From the NCBI RefSeq assembly GCF_013374115.1, contig NZ_AP022673.1, forward strand, positions 2,938,001-3,002,000: a DNA stretch of 64,000 nt, read 5' to 3'. Of the stretch, positions 39,018 to 47,831 are shown in pieces. How positions within the stretch are numbered: the first letter of the stretch is position 1; every line of letters begins with the position of its first letter. Made by a program: the position numbers and the translations under genes. The stretch comes from Sphingomonas sp. HMP9 (lineage in GTDB: Bacteria; Pseudomonadota; Alphaproteobacteria; Sphingomonadales; Sphingomonadaceae). Below the pieces are notes generated by a model. That model ran no database searches and had not been told where the DNA came from. It was given only the letters and a program-made list of their open reading frames with translations.

Positions 39018-40133
39018 TCAGTTGGCCTTCGCAGGCGCCATCCGGCGTGCGATATCCCAGGCATAGCCGACCAGTTCGCGCGCGATCGCGGTCGTTACCT
39101 TGGGCTGCGGCTTGCCGGTTGCCGACAATCGACGGAAACGCTGACATAGTCGCACCTGCGCTTTCCAGCCGATAGCTTGAACCTCCTCCGGCAGATCGGC
39201 GACGCGTTCCCGGTAACGCCGTTCCTCACGCGCCGGCAGCCGATAGGACCAGCTCGCTTCCACGAGCGTGGTGCGTGCCTGCGCGTTCCCCGCTCGGGTG
39301 ATGCGGCCGCGATGGGTGCGCGCGCCACTGGAGTGCTCGGACGGGACAAGGCCGACATACGCCATCAGCTGCTTGGGATTATCAAAACGAGTGAGGTCGC
39401 CGATTTCGGCCACCAGCGTGGCAGCGCTGACCAGCTTGATGCCACGCAGGGCTTGAAGTCCGCGCACCAGCGGGGCGAAATGCCATGTCGCCACCGCCTC
39501 GCCAAGCGCTGACTCGAGACGGATGACACGGGCCTGAGCCTCTAAAACCCGCTTCTGAAGCTCCTCAAACGCCAGCTGCTGATGCGGATAATCAAAGCGC
39601 TGTTCGGATAGCCATCGCCAATACATCTTCGTCCATGCAGACCGTCCTCCGAAACGACGATCGTGTCGAAGGAGGAAGCTGCGGACAGTCTGTTTGGCTG
39701 CGGTCGCATCGTCCTGCGCACTACGCCGGGCGCGGATCAGGTCACGCACCGCCTCATGTGCCTCATCCGGTACCCAGATCGCCGTCAGTTCCCCCGCCCG
39801 CAACAGGCGTGCTAACGTCATCGCATCTCGCCGATCCGTCTTTACGTGGTCGCCCGGCCGCCTCGGCATCATCGACGGCGCGATCACGATGCACGGCTGC
39901 CCCAGCTTGATCAGCAAACGTTGTAACCCGTAGCCGCAAGGACCAGCCTCGTAGCAGAAGCTCAGCGTCGCGCCTGGTGTTGCCAGTCGTTTGACCAGTT
40001 TCCTGATCTCATCGTCATCGTTGGCTACGGTGCCCACGAAGCGGACCTCACCCCCGCGTTCGCCCTCGGCAACCGCGACCGCGATGGTCGCCTTATGCAC
40101 ATCCAGCCCGATATACTTCGCCACATCCGTCAT
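39018..40133 (-). CDS. IS110-family transposase
   Basis: The 371-residue DEDD transposase begins MTDVAKYIGLDVHKATIAVA (first catalytic Asp), has CYEAGPCGYGL, then HVKTDRRDAMTLARLLRAGEL with the second acidic cluster. It ends with the Transposase_20 domain (LRGIKLVSAATLVAEIGDLTRF, LMAYVGLVPSEHSSG). It is intact and lies about 105 bp from the end of a TonB-receptor remnant. Confidence 0.93.
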   Translation of the reverse strand: MTDVAKYIGLDVHKATIAVAVAEGERGGEVRFVGTVANDDDEIRKLVKRLATPGATLSFCYEAGPCGYGLQRLLIKLGQPCIVIAPSMMPRRPGDHVKTDRRDAMTLARLLRAGELTAIWVPDEAHEAVRDLIRARRSAQDDATAAKQTVRSFLLRHDRRFGGRSAWTKMYWRWLSEQRFDYPHQQLAFEELQKRVLEAQARVIRLESALGEAVATWHFAPLVRGLQALRGIKLVSAATLVAEIGDLTRFDNPKQLMAYVGLVPSEHSSGARTHRGRITRAGNAQARTTLVEASWSYRLPAREERRYRERVADLPEEVQAIGWKAQVRLCQRFRRLSATGKPQPKVTTAIARELVGYAWDIARRMAPAKAN

Positions 40134-40237
40134 GACTCGCCTCCGTTGCTGACTACTCCATCGCCAACATCTCAGAGCCGCAAAGGCTTCCCGCAGTCAT
40201 CGGGTCTAAGCTCACGGGGGGCCTGTTTGGCGCCCTG

Positions 40238-40498
40238 CTACAGCGTGATCGTCGCTCCGATGCGCAACATCCTGGGTTCGACGGTGCGGCTGTGGACGCC
40301 TTCGATCCCGTCGATCGGCTCACCGGGCAATCGTGACGCATAGTAATAGTCCGCGTCGGCGCGCGCGGTGTCGAAGATGTTGAGCATCTCCGCGGTCACC
40401 TCGACGGGGCCGAACCGACGTGCGGCGCGCAGGTTGACGACGGTCGTGGCAGGGGATCGTACGCTGTTGTCCTCGATCAGGGAATGCGGTCCCAGGTA
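40238..40498 (-). pseudogene. TonB-dependent receptor, last 87 codons only
   Basis: The frame reads SYLGPHSLIEDNSVR, VVNLRAARRFGPVEVTAEMLNIFDT and ends RMLRIGATITL, a classic C-terminal TonB-receptor barrel strand ending in an aliphatic/aromatic position. Upstream it meets AGGTA and then, once the ISKra4 element is removed, the GGGGTC end of a Tn3-type miniature element. The 5' part of the receptor is nowhere in the window, so an outer membrane uptake gene has been destroyed. Confidence 0.85.
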
Positions 40499-40499
40499 G
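40491..40499. repeat. 9-bp target duplication (left copy) of the ISKra4 element
   Basis: CCCAGGTAG here is repeated in direct orientation at 43458-43466, immediately outside the inverted ends of the element between them. Confidence 0.85.
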
Positions 40500-40556
40500 G
40501 AGCGCATCACAAAACGGGGGCAACCCGGTTTGAGCGGGGGGTAAGGCAAACGTCCA

Positions 40557-42002
40557 TTATGCTGTCTGCGCTGGTCTGAACCCAGGCCATCGTTTTCGGA
40601 ACACGCCCTCGAGTTCACCATTCAGCACGCGCGTTCGCGTCTGCAATTGAAGATGCGCGCCGTGCCGCGTCCAGCGCATCGATTGCCGTTTCGAAAAGCG
40701 CTTGGCGACCACCTGATTGATCGCGCTCTCGACGAAGCCCGATGAGATGCGCTCGCCGGCGCGGTATCGCTCGCCATAGTCGATGACGCTGCTGGCATTG
40801 CGACCGATATACACGCCGAACTCGGCGAGCGCCGCGGAGAGCTTCTTCAGCTTGGTCTTGGCGATATCGGACGCCTCTTCGCTGTCCGCGTCGACGTCGT
40901 CCTTGATCCAGGAAGCCTGGTCGATCGCGTCATCGACATGCCCGTTCCACAGCAGCTGCTTGAGCCGGTCGAGATCGCTCGCATGCTTGTCCCGCCACTC
41001 GATGTCCGGTCCCGCTCCCTTTATCATCTGGCCAATGACGGTGAGCCGCATCGCTATGTGGAACCAGTCGAGCACGTGCTCCGCTTCCGGGCTGATCCGG
41101 CGCTGCAGTTTGCGCACGCTCTCGCCGCCATCGGACAGGAACACGAGTCTCTGGTTGGGCTGGTATCCTTGCCTTCGCAGCATTTCGAACATGCGCCGAC
41201 GCGGTCGATCATCAAACGCCTGCACAAAGGCGAAGCAGCGACCCAGCGCCGATGGTGCCGTCGATGCAGGGTCGCCGACCGGATCGTCGGCGTCGCGCCG
41301 AACCGATGTCAGACCCTTGCCCGCGATCACCTCGAACCATGAGCCTTCGCGGTCGCGAACATATCCGCCGTCGATGCCGACCACCATCGGGCCATCGGGT
41401 AGCGGCATATCGAAAAGATCGAGCTGACAGCCCTCGAAGAAGGCTTGTTTCTCTGGTCCGAGCTCCGCCTCCTCGCGGCGAGCCTCGGCATACAGATCGC
41501 GGCGCACGCGCTCGGCGCCGATCGGACGGTCCAATGGCAGGAGTTCGCCAAGCATGCGCGCCGCCAAGCCATAGGACATGAGCGATCCCCAGCGCGTCTC
41601 CAGATAGAGCAGTTCCGGGCTGGTGCGCCGAACCAGCAGTTCGGCCAGCGGCGTGACCGTGATGCCCGTACCTTGGTCGCCACCACACCCGCACCGCCGC
41701 AGTCGCTCGGCGATGATCGTTTGCGTGCCGAATATGGTGCGCATCACGATCGGGCGGCGATCCTTCAGACGGCGACGAGCGCCGCATGCCGGACAGGGTC
41801 GGCTGGCCGTCTGCCACGCCGCTGCCTGAGCGGTGATCATCTGTTCCTGAATGCCGTGAAGCAGCGCGTGACCCTCGGCGAGCGTCAGGCCGAGCGTCTC
41901 CGGGGCAAGTGAGACGGCGCGATCGATCAGCGCGGGCCTGCTGCGTTCATCTTCGATCGCGTGATCGCCAAGGATAACATCGACAGCACAGTGCAGGGTC
42001 AT
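40557..42002 (-). CDS. ISKra4-family transposase
   Basis: The 481-residue protein has an N-terminal zinc-finger-like CPACGARRRLKDRR, then CGCGG, followed by the DDE-type core: MVVGIDGGYVRDREGSWFEV (first Asp), LVFLSDGGESVRKLQ (second Asp), HVLDWFHIAMRLTVIGQ, and a glutamate region SSGFVESAINQVVAKRFSKRQSMRW. This is the pattern of ISKra4 transposases. Intact. Confidence 0.9.
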   Translation of the reverse strand: MTLHCAVDVILGDHAIEDERSRPALIDRAVSLAPETLGLTLAEGHALLHGIQEQMITAQAAAWQTASRPCPACGARRRLKDRRPIVMRTIFGTQTIIAERLRRCGCGGDQGTGITVTPLAELLVRRTSPELLYLETRWGSLMSYGLAARMLGELLPLDRPIGAERVRRDLYAEARREEAELGPEKQAFFEGCQLDLFDMPLPDGPMVVGIDGGYVRDREGSWFEVIAGKGLTSVRRDADDPVGDPASTAPSALGRCFAFVQAFDDRPRRRMFEMLRRQGYQPNQRLVFLSDGGESVRKLQRRISPEAEHVLDWFHIAMRLTVIGQMIKGAGPDIEWRDKHASDLDRLKQLLWNGHVDDAIDQASWIKDDVDADSEEASDIAKTKLKKLSAALAEFGVYIGRNASSVIDYGERYRAGERISSGFVESAINQVVAKRFSKRQSMRWTRHGAHLQLQTRTRVLNGELEGVFRKRWPGFRPAQTA

Positions 42003-42676
42003 GGAAAAGCTCCCTCGTCAGCCCCCTGCTTACCCCCGATCCTCTCGTTCGCCGCTTTCCTGTCGAACCGCTCGACGAGCCGAAGCCGTCGCCGCATACT
42101 TTCGACCGTGCGATCCAGCTCGTCCATGCGATCCTGGTTCATTACGATCCTGCTGAAATCATTCGTGCGCAGCCCGTCGGCCAGTTCCCCGGCGAAGTCG
42201 GCCATAGCCTCGACATCATCGTCATCGTACGGATCAAATGCCTCGCTGACGGCAGCCGCGTAACCCCGCGGGCCGCCACAATCCTCGGGCGGACAGGTGC
42301 CGCGCCCGGCGATGCAGCGCGGAACGCTGCCGCGCAGGTCGGTTTGTTTCAGCGGCTCGATACGAACGTCATGCTCCCACCAATCTCCGAAATCATAGAC
42401 ATAGGAAAAGCGCTCACCGCTCCGCAGCCGGAAGTCGCTGAAGCGGATACGAGGGTTGCGGCCAGTCTCCGGACCATAATCGACACCGTGCAGGTGAAAG
42501 CGCCAGAGATGCTGGTCTTCCCATCCCATCGCCGCCTGAATGGCGATGTGCAGCCCGGACAAATTTATCGAGGCAGGCACGACGATGCGTCGCCAAGCGG
42601 TCGGCTTCACACCGTGGAGCGATATGCGCAGCCGGAGGACACCGGGACTGTCGGTTGCGGTGTCCGTGCCGGTCAT
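41999..42676 (-). CDS. Plasmid pRiA4b ORF-3-like protein
   Basis: 225 residues with LRISLHGVKPTAWRRIVVPASINLSGLHIAIQAAMGW, LWRFHLHGVDYG and RFSYVYDFGDWWEHDVRIE, the signature of the pRiA4b ORF-3 family found with ISKra4-like elements and other mobile DNA. Biochemical role unknown. It overlaps both neighbours by 4 nt (ATGA), so it is translated with the resolvase and transposase. Confidence 0.88.
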   Translation of the reverse strand: MTGTDTATDSPGVLRLRISLHGVKPTAWRRIVVPASINLSGLHIAIQAAMGWEDQHLWRFHLHGVDYGPETGRNPRIRFSDFRLRSGERFSYVYDFGDWWEHDVRIEPLKQTDLRGSVPRCIAGRGTCPPEDCGGPRGYAAAVSEAFDPYDDDDVEAMADFAGELADGLRTNDFSRIVMNQDRMDELDRTVESMRRRLRLVERFDRKAANERIGGKQGADEGAFP

Positions 42677-43263
42677 GCGGCGCGACGTGCCTGCTCGGCA
42701 ATGGCCATGGCGTCCGCCTCGGCGACATAGGCATAGAGCGTGGGCTTAGAGATCCCCATCAGCGTGCAGATATCGCGGACCGTCTTGTCCTTCGCGCGGT
42801 ATAGCTCGACCGCATGGCGGCGTTTGTCGGGCGATAACCGATGCTTGCGGCCGCCCATGCGACCGCGTGCGCGAGCCGCTTCAAGACCAGCCTTGGTCCG
42901 CTCGCGAACGAGCGCGCGCTCGAATTCGGCAAGCGCCGCGAACAGATGAAAGGTCAGCTTGCCATTGATCGTCGAGGTGTCGATGCCCTCGGTCACGGAA
43001 CGGAGCTGAACGCCTTTGTCGTCCAGCTGCCGCACGAGCGCTATCAGGTCCGGCAGTGATCGCCCAAGCCGGTCCAGACGCCAGACGACGAGCTGGTCCC
43101 CGGCACGAGCATATTCCAGCGCCGCGATCAACCCCGGCCGATCCCCATTCGCGCCGGACTTTTTGTCGTCGAACGTCTTGTTGCAGCCCGCCTTGCGCAG
43201 GGCATCCTGCTGCAGGTCGAGGTGCTGGTCCTCAGTCGACACTCTGGCATAGCCAATGAGCAA
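42673..43263 (-). CDS. Serine recombinase/resolvase of the ISKra4 element
   Basis: The 196-residue small serine recombinase starts at a TTG (LIGYARVSTEDQ, catalytic Ser in ARVST). It has VWRLDRLGRSLPDLI, RALVRERTKAGLEAARARGR and a C-terminal helix-turn-helix (RDICTLMGISKPTLYAYV). It probably resolves cointegrates or promotes site choice. It is the first gene of the three-gene operon. Confidence 0.92.
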   Translation of the reverse strand: MLIGYARVSTEDQHLDLQQDALRKAGCNKTFDDKKSGANGDRPGLIAALEYARAGDQLVVWRLDRLGRSLPDLIALVRQLDDKGVQLRSVTEGIDTSTINGKLTFHLFAALAEFERALVRERTKAGLEAARARGRMGGRKHRLSPDKRRHAVELYRAKDKTVRDICTLMGISKPTLYAYVAEADAMAIAEQARRAA

Positions 43264-43465
43264 GCGCAGGTTCCCCCTCAGGGCAGGAAAGCCGTCAAAC
43301 AGCGGCGGTGATTGCCGTTGTTTCGCTTACCTGTTTTCCTTACCTTCACGCAGGAGGGAACACCAGCGGCGACGATCGGGATCAGAATTCGGCAATCATC
43401 CGGACGTTTGCCTTACCCCCCGCTCAAACCGGGTTGCCCCCGTTTTGTGATGCGCTCCCCAGGTA

Positions 43466-43682
43466 GGGGTCGGTTCCGGGAGAGGGCGGAAAAGCACCCT
43501 AACGATATAAGTTCGGTTGATCAGCGGTTTACGAGGACCGTCCCAGTCGAACACATGTCTGTTTGGGACGGTTTTTGGCCGCTAAAATCCGCTGTTTCTC
43601 AGCTGGAAGCGCGGGATAGGTTCAACTGGGACATTCGAAACCGGTTTAGCGTGTCATTCCGCCCTCAGCCGGAACCGACCCC
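43466..43682. mobile_element. 217-bp Tn3-derived miniature inverted-repeat element (TIME-like)
   Basis: It is bounded by 38-bp Tn3-type inverted repeats: GGGGTCGGTTCCGGGAGAGG inward at the left and its relative, ending CGGAACCGACCCC, at the right. Inner ends carry CACCCTAA and CACGCTAA. No gene lies inside. The inner part has paired ACCGTCCCA / TGGGACGGT arms around 43536-43572, like a res site. Similar Tn3-derived elements have been described in plasmids of other proteobacteria. The flanks AGGTA and CGACT do not match. Confidence 0.8.
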
Positions 43683-43774
43683 CGACTAGGCCCGTTCTAT
43701 TTGTTCTTGTTTCGTTTCCTCTAATCTAATGATCATGCCCCAGCCTGCGGGACTTGGCGGTCACGCTCATTAGA

Positions 43775-43812
43775 GGGGTCAGTTCCGGCTGAGGGCGAAA
43801 TGACACCCTAAG
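43775..43812 (+). repeat. Tn3-family terminal inverted repeat, left
   Basis: It opens GGGGTCAGTTCCGGCTGAGG and ends with the inner motif CACCCTAA. It matches the right repeat with very few differences (for example A versus G at position 7). Confidence 0.85.
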
Positions 43813-43893
43813 CCCTGCGTCTCGGCTGCTTTGCATGCGCGGACGGTAGATCGTGTTTGTGGTGAGCGGTCTCGGACGATATTGTGACGCCCC

Positions 43894-44541
43894 ATGGCAG
43901 CGGAAAACAGCAAGGCTCTGGATACGAAGGTGGTTCGTGCACTGCTGGATCGCCATGCCTGCCCGGTGCCGTTCCATGCGGTCCGCACACGCTTTCTCGG
44001 CAACATCGCGTCGCCAATATTCAGCGCATCCCCATTGCGGGTTGTGGAAGGGCTGTGGGGCGGCGAAATGCCGGAGTTCCACAGCATGGCGGAAGCAGAG
44101 ACGCTGATCGGCATGCTGGTCCAGGGGCTCTGGAACGACTTGGCCAGGCACCAGAAACGTAGCCAGTCATTCCGGCTGACGCGGTTGCCGATCCAAGCGA
44201 CCGCCCCAGATCTGCATTATTTCGGACAGGTCCGCATGAAGGAGCTCGATGGCTTCGTGGACGGCCTGTTCGCCGGGGAGGACGAGATCGACCTGCCCGA
44301 GCGCGCGCATGTTGCGGTCGGGTTGCTCGGAGAGATGCACGCGATAATGGTCGGCATCGTCGATCTGGTTGACCGCGATCTTATAGCTGACGACCGTGTG
44401 CAGCTTGAGATCAAGTTGCGGGGCTTGCGCGATCTGACCCGGATCATGAAAGGCGAGATTCACGAGGCGGTGCTGTCCTGCACGCGCGCGCGTCGGCAGA
44501 TGCTTGAGGGCATTCCGACCATGAATCCCACAGTGCATTGA
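43894..44541 (+). CDS. Unrecognised transposon cargo protein 1
   Basis: The 215-residue soluble protein has no domain I recognise. It begins MAAENSKALDTKVV, contains the segment VVEGLWGGEMPEFHSMAEAE and a long acidic, helical region (DGFVDGLFAGEDEIDLPERAHVA), and ends with a basic helix. No signal peptide. The stop codon overlaps the next gene's ATG by one base (TGATG), so the two products are translationally coupled and probably act together. The protein carries no transposition motif, so this is cargo. Toxin-antitoxin, plasmid-partition or defence roles are all open. Confidence 0.65.
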   Translation: MAAENSKALDTKVVRALLDRHACPVPFHAVRTRFLGNIASPIFSASPLRVVEGLWGGEMPEFHSMAEAETLIGMLVQGLWNDLARHQKRSQSFRLTRLPIQATAPDLHYFGQVRMKELDGFVDGLFAGEDEIDLPERAHVAVGLLGEMHAIMVGIVDLVDRDLIADDRVQLEIKLRGLRDLTRIMKGEIHEAVLSCTRARRQMLEGIPTMNPTVH

Positions 44542-44987
44542 TGGGGGCGCCGAACGAGGAACGTCTGCGCGAGACATTGCCCAAGATCGAGGCCCTGTAT
44601 GCCGCGGCTGGAACGCAGGGCGAGAAGGTTGCGGCAGGTGCCGCGGCCGAGCGCCTCCGGCGCCGCTTCGAGAAGACGCGTACTGAAGAAGCGAGCGAGG
44701 AGTTCAGGTTTTCGATCTCCGATCCCTGGTCCCGTCAGCTGTTCGTCGCGCTGTGTCGCCGGTACGGTCTGCGGCCGTTTCGCTACAGCCGGATGCACCG
44801 CCAGTCGGTTGTCGTGCAGGGACCACGAAGCTTCGTGGATGGCGTGTTATGGCCGGAGTTTGAGGAGTTGAGCGTCGCGCTGACGTCGCATTTGGGCGAG
44901 ATCACCGATCGGATCATTCGCGAGGAAGTTCATGCCTCGACCCAGGACGCTGAAGAGGTTCGTGAGACGTCACTTCTGAGTTTCTGA
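44541..44987 (+). CDS. Unrecognised transposon cargo protein 2, coupled to the gene before it
   Basis: The 148-residue protein starts MGAPNEERLRETLPKIEAL and has a charged helical N-terminus. Its middle reads FRFSISDPWSRQLFVALCRRYGLRPFRYSRMHRQSVVV, and it ends in an acidic helix. I recognise no family. The start is taken at the ATG within TGATG; a TTG three bases upstream is also in frame. Confidence 0.62.
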   Translation: MGAPNEERLRETLPKIEALYAAAGTQGEKVAAGAAAERLRRRFEKTRTEEASEEFRFSISDPWSRQLFVALCRRYGLRPFRYSRMHRQSVVVQGPRSFVDGVLWPEFEELSVALTSHLGEITDRIIREEVHASTQDAEEVRETSLLSF

Positions 44988-45093
44988 CGTCGCATATGTC
45001 GCCGCTTTTGCGACAGCGGGATGGCAGATCGTCGTCGACCTGACTCGATCCGCGTCCAGAGACATGCGTCGATCAATTCGGCACGGGGCTATG

Positions 45094-46950
45094 TCATTTC
45101 ATCCCGGCATGCAGGGACTGGCGCTGATTCATCGTTGGAAGTTTTGCGTCCCCGATCGGCGTCGCGCCATCGATGATGCGACGAATAGTCTCAGGGGGTG
45201 TGAGTTTGGGCTCAACCGCTAGTATCTTCGCTGCCAAGTTAACGACCGCAGGCGCCGCCATGGACGTTCCCGAAAGCCGCAAACGGGTCCCGCCAGGAAC
45301 CACCGATGAGACTTGATATCCGTTAGCGTAAATTCGAACCGTTCTGCCGTAGCTTGTAAAGGACGTGGCGTCGCCCGCTTGATCCACCGCACCGACGGTT
45401 ATGAGGTTTGGTAGCTCGAACGACGAAGGAATGTCCTCGTTGAAGCCCGCATCGTCGTTCGAATTGCCGGCTGCTGCCACAAACAGGACCTCCGGTGCGC
45501 CTTGCAGCGCTTCGAGCAATCCGGCGCGATCGATCGCAAAAAGCTGCCGTGCGATGGACTTTCGGTCATTCGCATCCTTACCGGCACCATTAGCTTCCAG
45601 CGCGGCCTCGTACGCTGCGGGACCTTGCCCCCAACTCATGTTGACGACGCGCATTTTGCGATCGCGAAACCACTGGACGAACGTGGCGTAAGCGGAAGCC
45701 TGACGACGAATGCGAGCTTCGGTAGGTACCGCGGGAACGGTGTGCCAATCCCAGTTTTGACGGGCGACTGCCAGCCGGATCGCTGGATTGCCGCGGGCAG
45801 CAATGCCGGCAACGTGGGTGCCATGAGCGTAATAGCCCCCAAAGAAGTTCAACTCCTCGATTGTCCCGGCCACCTCGTCGGCGCGGAGCGACGCGATCTT
45901 CTCGAACACTGCGTCTGCTGCCGGGCTGTCGATACCCTGTTCGGCATCGGACTCGCCTTGGATGTCGTGCAGCCGGATGGGGTAGGCCAAAGCCTGTTCC
46001 GGTGTGAGCGGGATGAGCTCCCCATGAGCGGGGTTGAAGTCGATGTCGAACGCTAGCCCGTGTCGGTCGAAGCGCGGATCGGGATGCGGATCGTCGAACA
46101 CTTGACCAGGAAACAGCGACAGATCGCTACCCTCATCCCAGATGGCGACGTTGACCGGCGTCAACCGCTGGCTGCTCAGCAGCGTAACCTCCCGCACAGC
46201 CCAGATGTCGGGCTTTTCGACACGGTTCGCAGCGATGTACGCCTTCAGCACCGCAATCGTTTCTGCGCGCACTGGCAGCCAGACCTTGGCGGCAACGCGG
46301 CTGTAGATCAGCCGCGCGGCGAGATCTCCGCTAAGGTGCCCGGTACGCGCAACGGCAGGCTCGATGAAGGTGGCGACACTCCCAGCAATGATCGGTCGGG
46401 TCTGCCGGATTGCCGTAACCTTACTATTTTTGATCGTCTCGCCGATGACGGCCCAAGGCAGGCTGTTCAGCCATTCACCGTAGATAGACGCATACGCCTT
46501 TCGAAACCTCTCGCCCGAGGTCTGGCCAGTCTGGCGGTGCGCAGCGACTAGGGCTTTCAGCCTCATGCTGCTCAGCAATCTGTCTGCGGGCTTGCCTTCC
46601 ACCTCGTCTATCTGCGCGGCTAGGGCCAGGACGCGGGACTCATCGCCTTGCAGAACTGCGACGCTTTGGAGCGTCATCAACAAACCACGTTTGGTGGCGG
46701 GGTCCACGATCTCGTAGGATGTGAGCGTCGCTTCAATATCGGCCGCTACCCTGGCTGCGAATGCGTTGAACCTCGCATCGTCGGCAGCGAGCAAGCTGGA
46801 TGCTGTTCCGGCAACCGGATAGGTAAACCGCGGCAGATCGTCTTGCGTCCGTACGATATGTTTAGACGCCACAGATGGCTGAGCGTGCGCCGAAACCGAG
46901 AAGATCGCCGCGGTGCACAGAACAATGAAGCGTTGTCGCGCCCAGCGCAT
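45094..46950 (-). CDS. Secreted subtilisin-like serine peptidase (S8) carried by the transposon
   Basis: About 618 residues from the ATG at 46950, which has AGGGAG 6 nt upstream; the frame is open 17 codons further. A signal peptide ends SVSAHAQ. The S8 triad is Asp in VAIWDEGSDLS, His in HGTHVAGIAARG and Ser in LSGTSMAAPAVVNLAAK; the oxyanion Asn is in FVAAAGNSNDD. The roughly 250-residue region before the catalytic domain is unlike standard prodomains and may bind a partner. A secreted protease is unusual Tn3 cargo. It could degrade extracellular protein or attack competitors. Confidence 0.88.
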   Translation of the reverse strand: MRWARQRFIVLCTAAIFSVSAHAQPSVASKHIVRTQDDLPRFTYPVAGTASSLLAADDARFNAFAARVAADIEATLTSYEIVDPATKRGLLMTLQSVAVLQGDESRVLALAAQIDEVEGKPADRLLSSMRLKALVAAHRQTGQTSGERFRKAYASIYGEWLNSLPWAVIGETIKNSKVTAIRQTRPIIAGSVATFIEPAVARTGHLSGDLAARLIYSRVAAKVWLPVRAETIAVLKAYIAANRVEKPDIWAVREVTLLSSQRLTPVNVAIWDEGSDLSLFPGQVFDDPHPDPRFDRHGLAFDIDFNPAHGELIPLTPEQALAYPIRLHDIQGESDAEQGIDSPAADAVFEKIASLRADEVAGTIEELNFFGGYYAHGTHVAGIAARGNPAIRLAVARQNWDWHTVPAVPTEARIRRQASAYATFVQWFRDRKMRVVNMSWGQGPAAYEAALEANGAGKDANDRKSIARQLFAIDRAGLLEALQGAPEVLFVAAAGNSNDDAGFNEDIPSSFELPNLITVGAVDQAGDATSFTSYGRTVRIYANGYQVSSVVPGGTRLRLSGTSMAAPAVVNLAAKILAVEPKLTPPETIRRIIDGATPIGDAKLPTMNQRQSLHAGMK

Positions 46951-47264
46951 AGCAAACTCCCTCACGCGAAGCTCTATCGAGAGTACCGTACAATGCTTCA
47001 TGGCTCATTGGCCACAGGCAGGCTATTTTATCGCGAAGGTCACTTTGGCTACGCCGCTTTGGCAGGATGCTTTGAACGTCAGCCGCTTGTTCCGGCTGGG
47101 CCACTCAACTCGTGAAGCAGCCGAGACGCAGCTGACATGGCAGCTGAGCAAGGCTGCCCGGATCCACGAACATTTGGTGCTAGCCGGCAGCGCTGCCCCA
47201 CCTGGCCGCGGTAAGCGGCGAGCCTTTGTCGCAAATGTGCTGAGATAATCGTCACGTGGGTGCG
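46951..47264. other. Spacer upstream of the peptidase gene
   Basis: About 310 bp holding the peptidase promoter and the 3' border of the next minus-strand gene. An open plus-strand frame (46913-47248) crosses it but overlaps the peptidase start and has no domain or ribosome-binding site. Confidence 0.4.
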
Positions 47265-47831
47265 CTACAGATCCGTGAGATCCTCGGGGTATCTCCCACC
47301 GCGTTGGCAAAAGGCCTCCCAGGTTTTCTTACCGAGCTCTGAAACCACGAGACATTCCGGATCATCTGACATCGGTTCCAAGAGGGCGAGACGAAGGAGC
47401 GGTGCGATCGTCTTGTCGCCGATGGCCTTGTCAATGGCACGCCCGGGGACGACGAGTTCCCATCCGGCCGTTCCCCGTCCGGTGACGGTCAAAGCGAGAT
47501 GTCCGCCCCATGCCGGCTCGTCGCCACGCCCTAGCGTGAACAGGCAAATGCTCCAGAAAGCAGTTCTTGGGCGGGGCGGGATCAGCATCCATTCCATGGC
47601 TCCGGTACCCGCTTGCTCGACAGCGGATATCGGGTTGGCCGGATCGTCACCGACACCGCTAACGCCATCGCGCCAGGCTCGTTCCAGTGCCTGGGCGATG
47701 GCACCTGCCGTATCGACGGCAAGGCCGTATTTGCGGTTGTAACGGTCCTTGGCGACGATCCCGCGCGCGATCTCACGAAACCGCGCCTTGCGCCGTGGGT
47801 CGGAGGAAAATCTTCCGGATGGCCCGGTCAT
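47265..47831 (-). CDS. Unrecognised protein co-transcribed with the Tn3 resolvase
   Basis: 188 residues starting MTGPSGRFSSDPRRKARFRE. A basic N-terminus leads to a mixed domain (WSICLFTLGRGDEPAWGGHLALTVTGRG) and a helical C-terminus. No known family to my knowledge. Its start overlaps the resolvase stop by 4 nt, so the pair is made together. A role in regulating or helping resolution is an inference from that overlap. Confidence 0.65.
   Translation of the reverse strand: MTGPSGRFSSDPRRKARFREIARGIVAKDRYNRKYGLAVDTAGAIAQALERAWRDGVSGVGDDPANPISAVEQAGTGAMEWMLIPPRPRTAFWSICLFTLGRGDEPAWGGHLALTVTGRGTAGWELVVPGRAIDKAIGDKTIAPLLRLALLEPMSDDPECLVVSELGKKTWEAFCQRGGRYPEDLTDL

Larger units (their letters stand above)
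40500..43457. mobile_element. ISKra4-type transposable element with its own resolvase
   Basis: The ends are long inverted repeats, at least about 55 bp and apparently perfect: the left starts GAGCGCATCACAAAACGGGG and the right ends with its complement. Three minus-strand genes (resolvase, pRiA4b ORF-3-like, transposase) overlap each other by 4 nt. The 9-bp direct repeat CCCAGGTAG at both flanks marks a recent clean insertion at the TonB-remnant/miniature-element border. Confidence 0.88.

Noticed and set aside
46913..47248. 111-codon plus-strand frame between the subtilase and the tnpR-linked gene
   Set aside because: Overlaps the peptidase start, has no domain or ribosome-binding site, and fits a spacer shadow.
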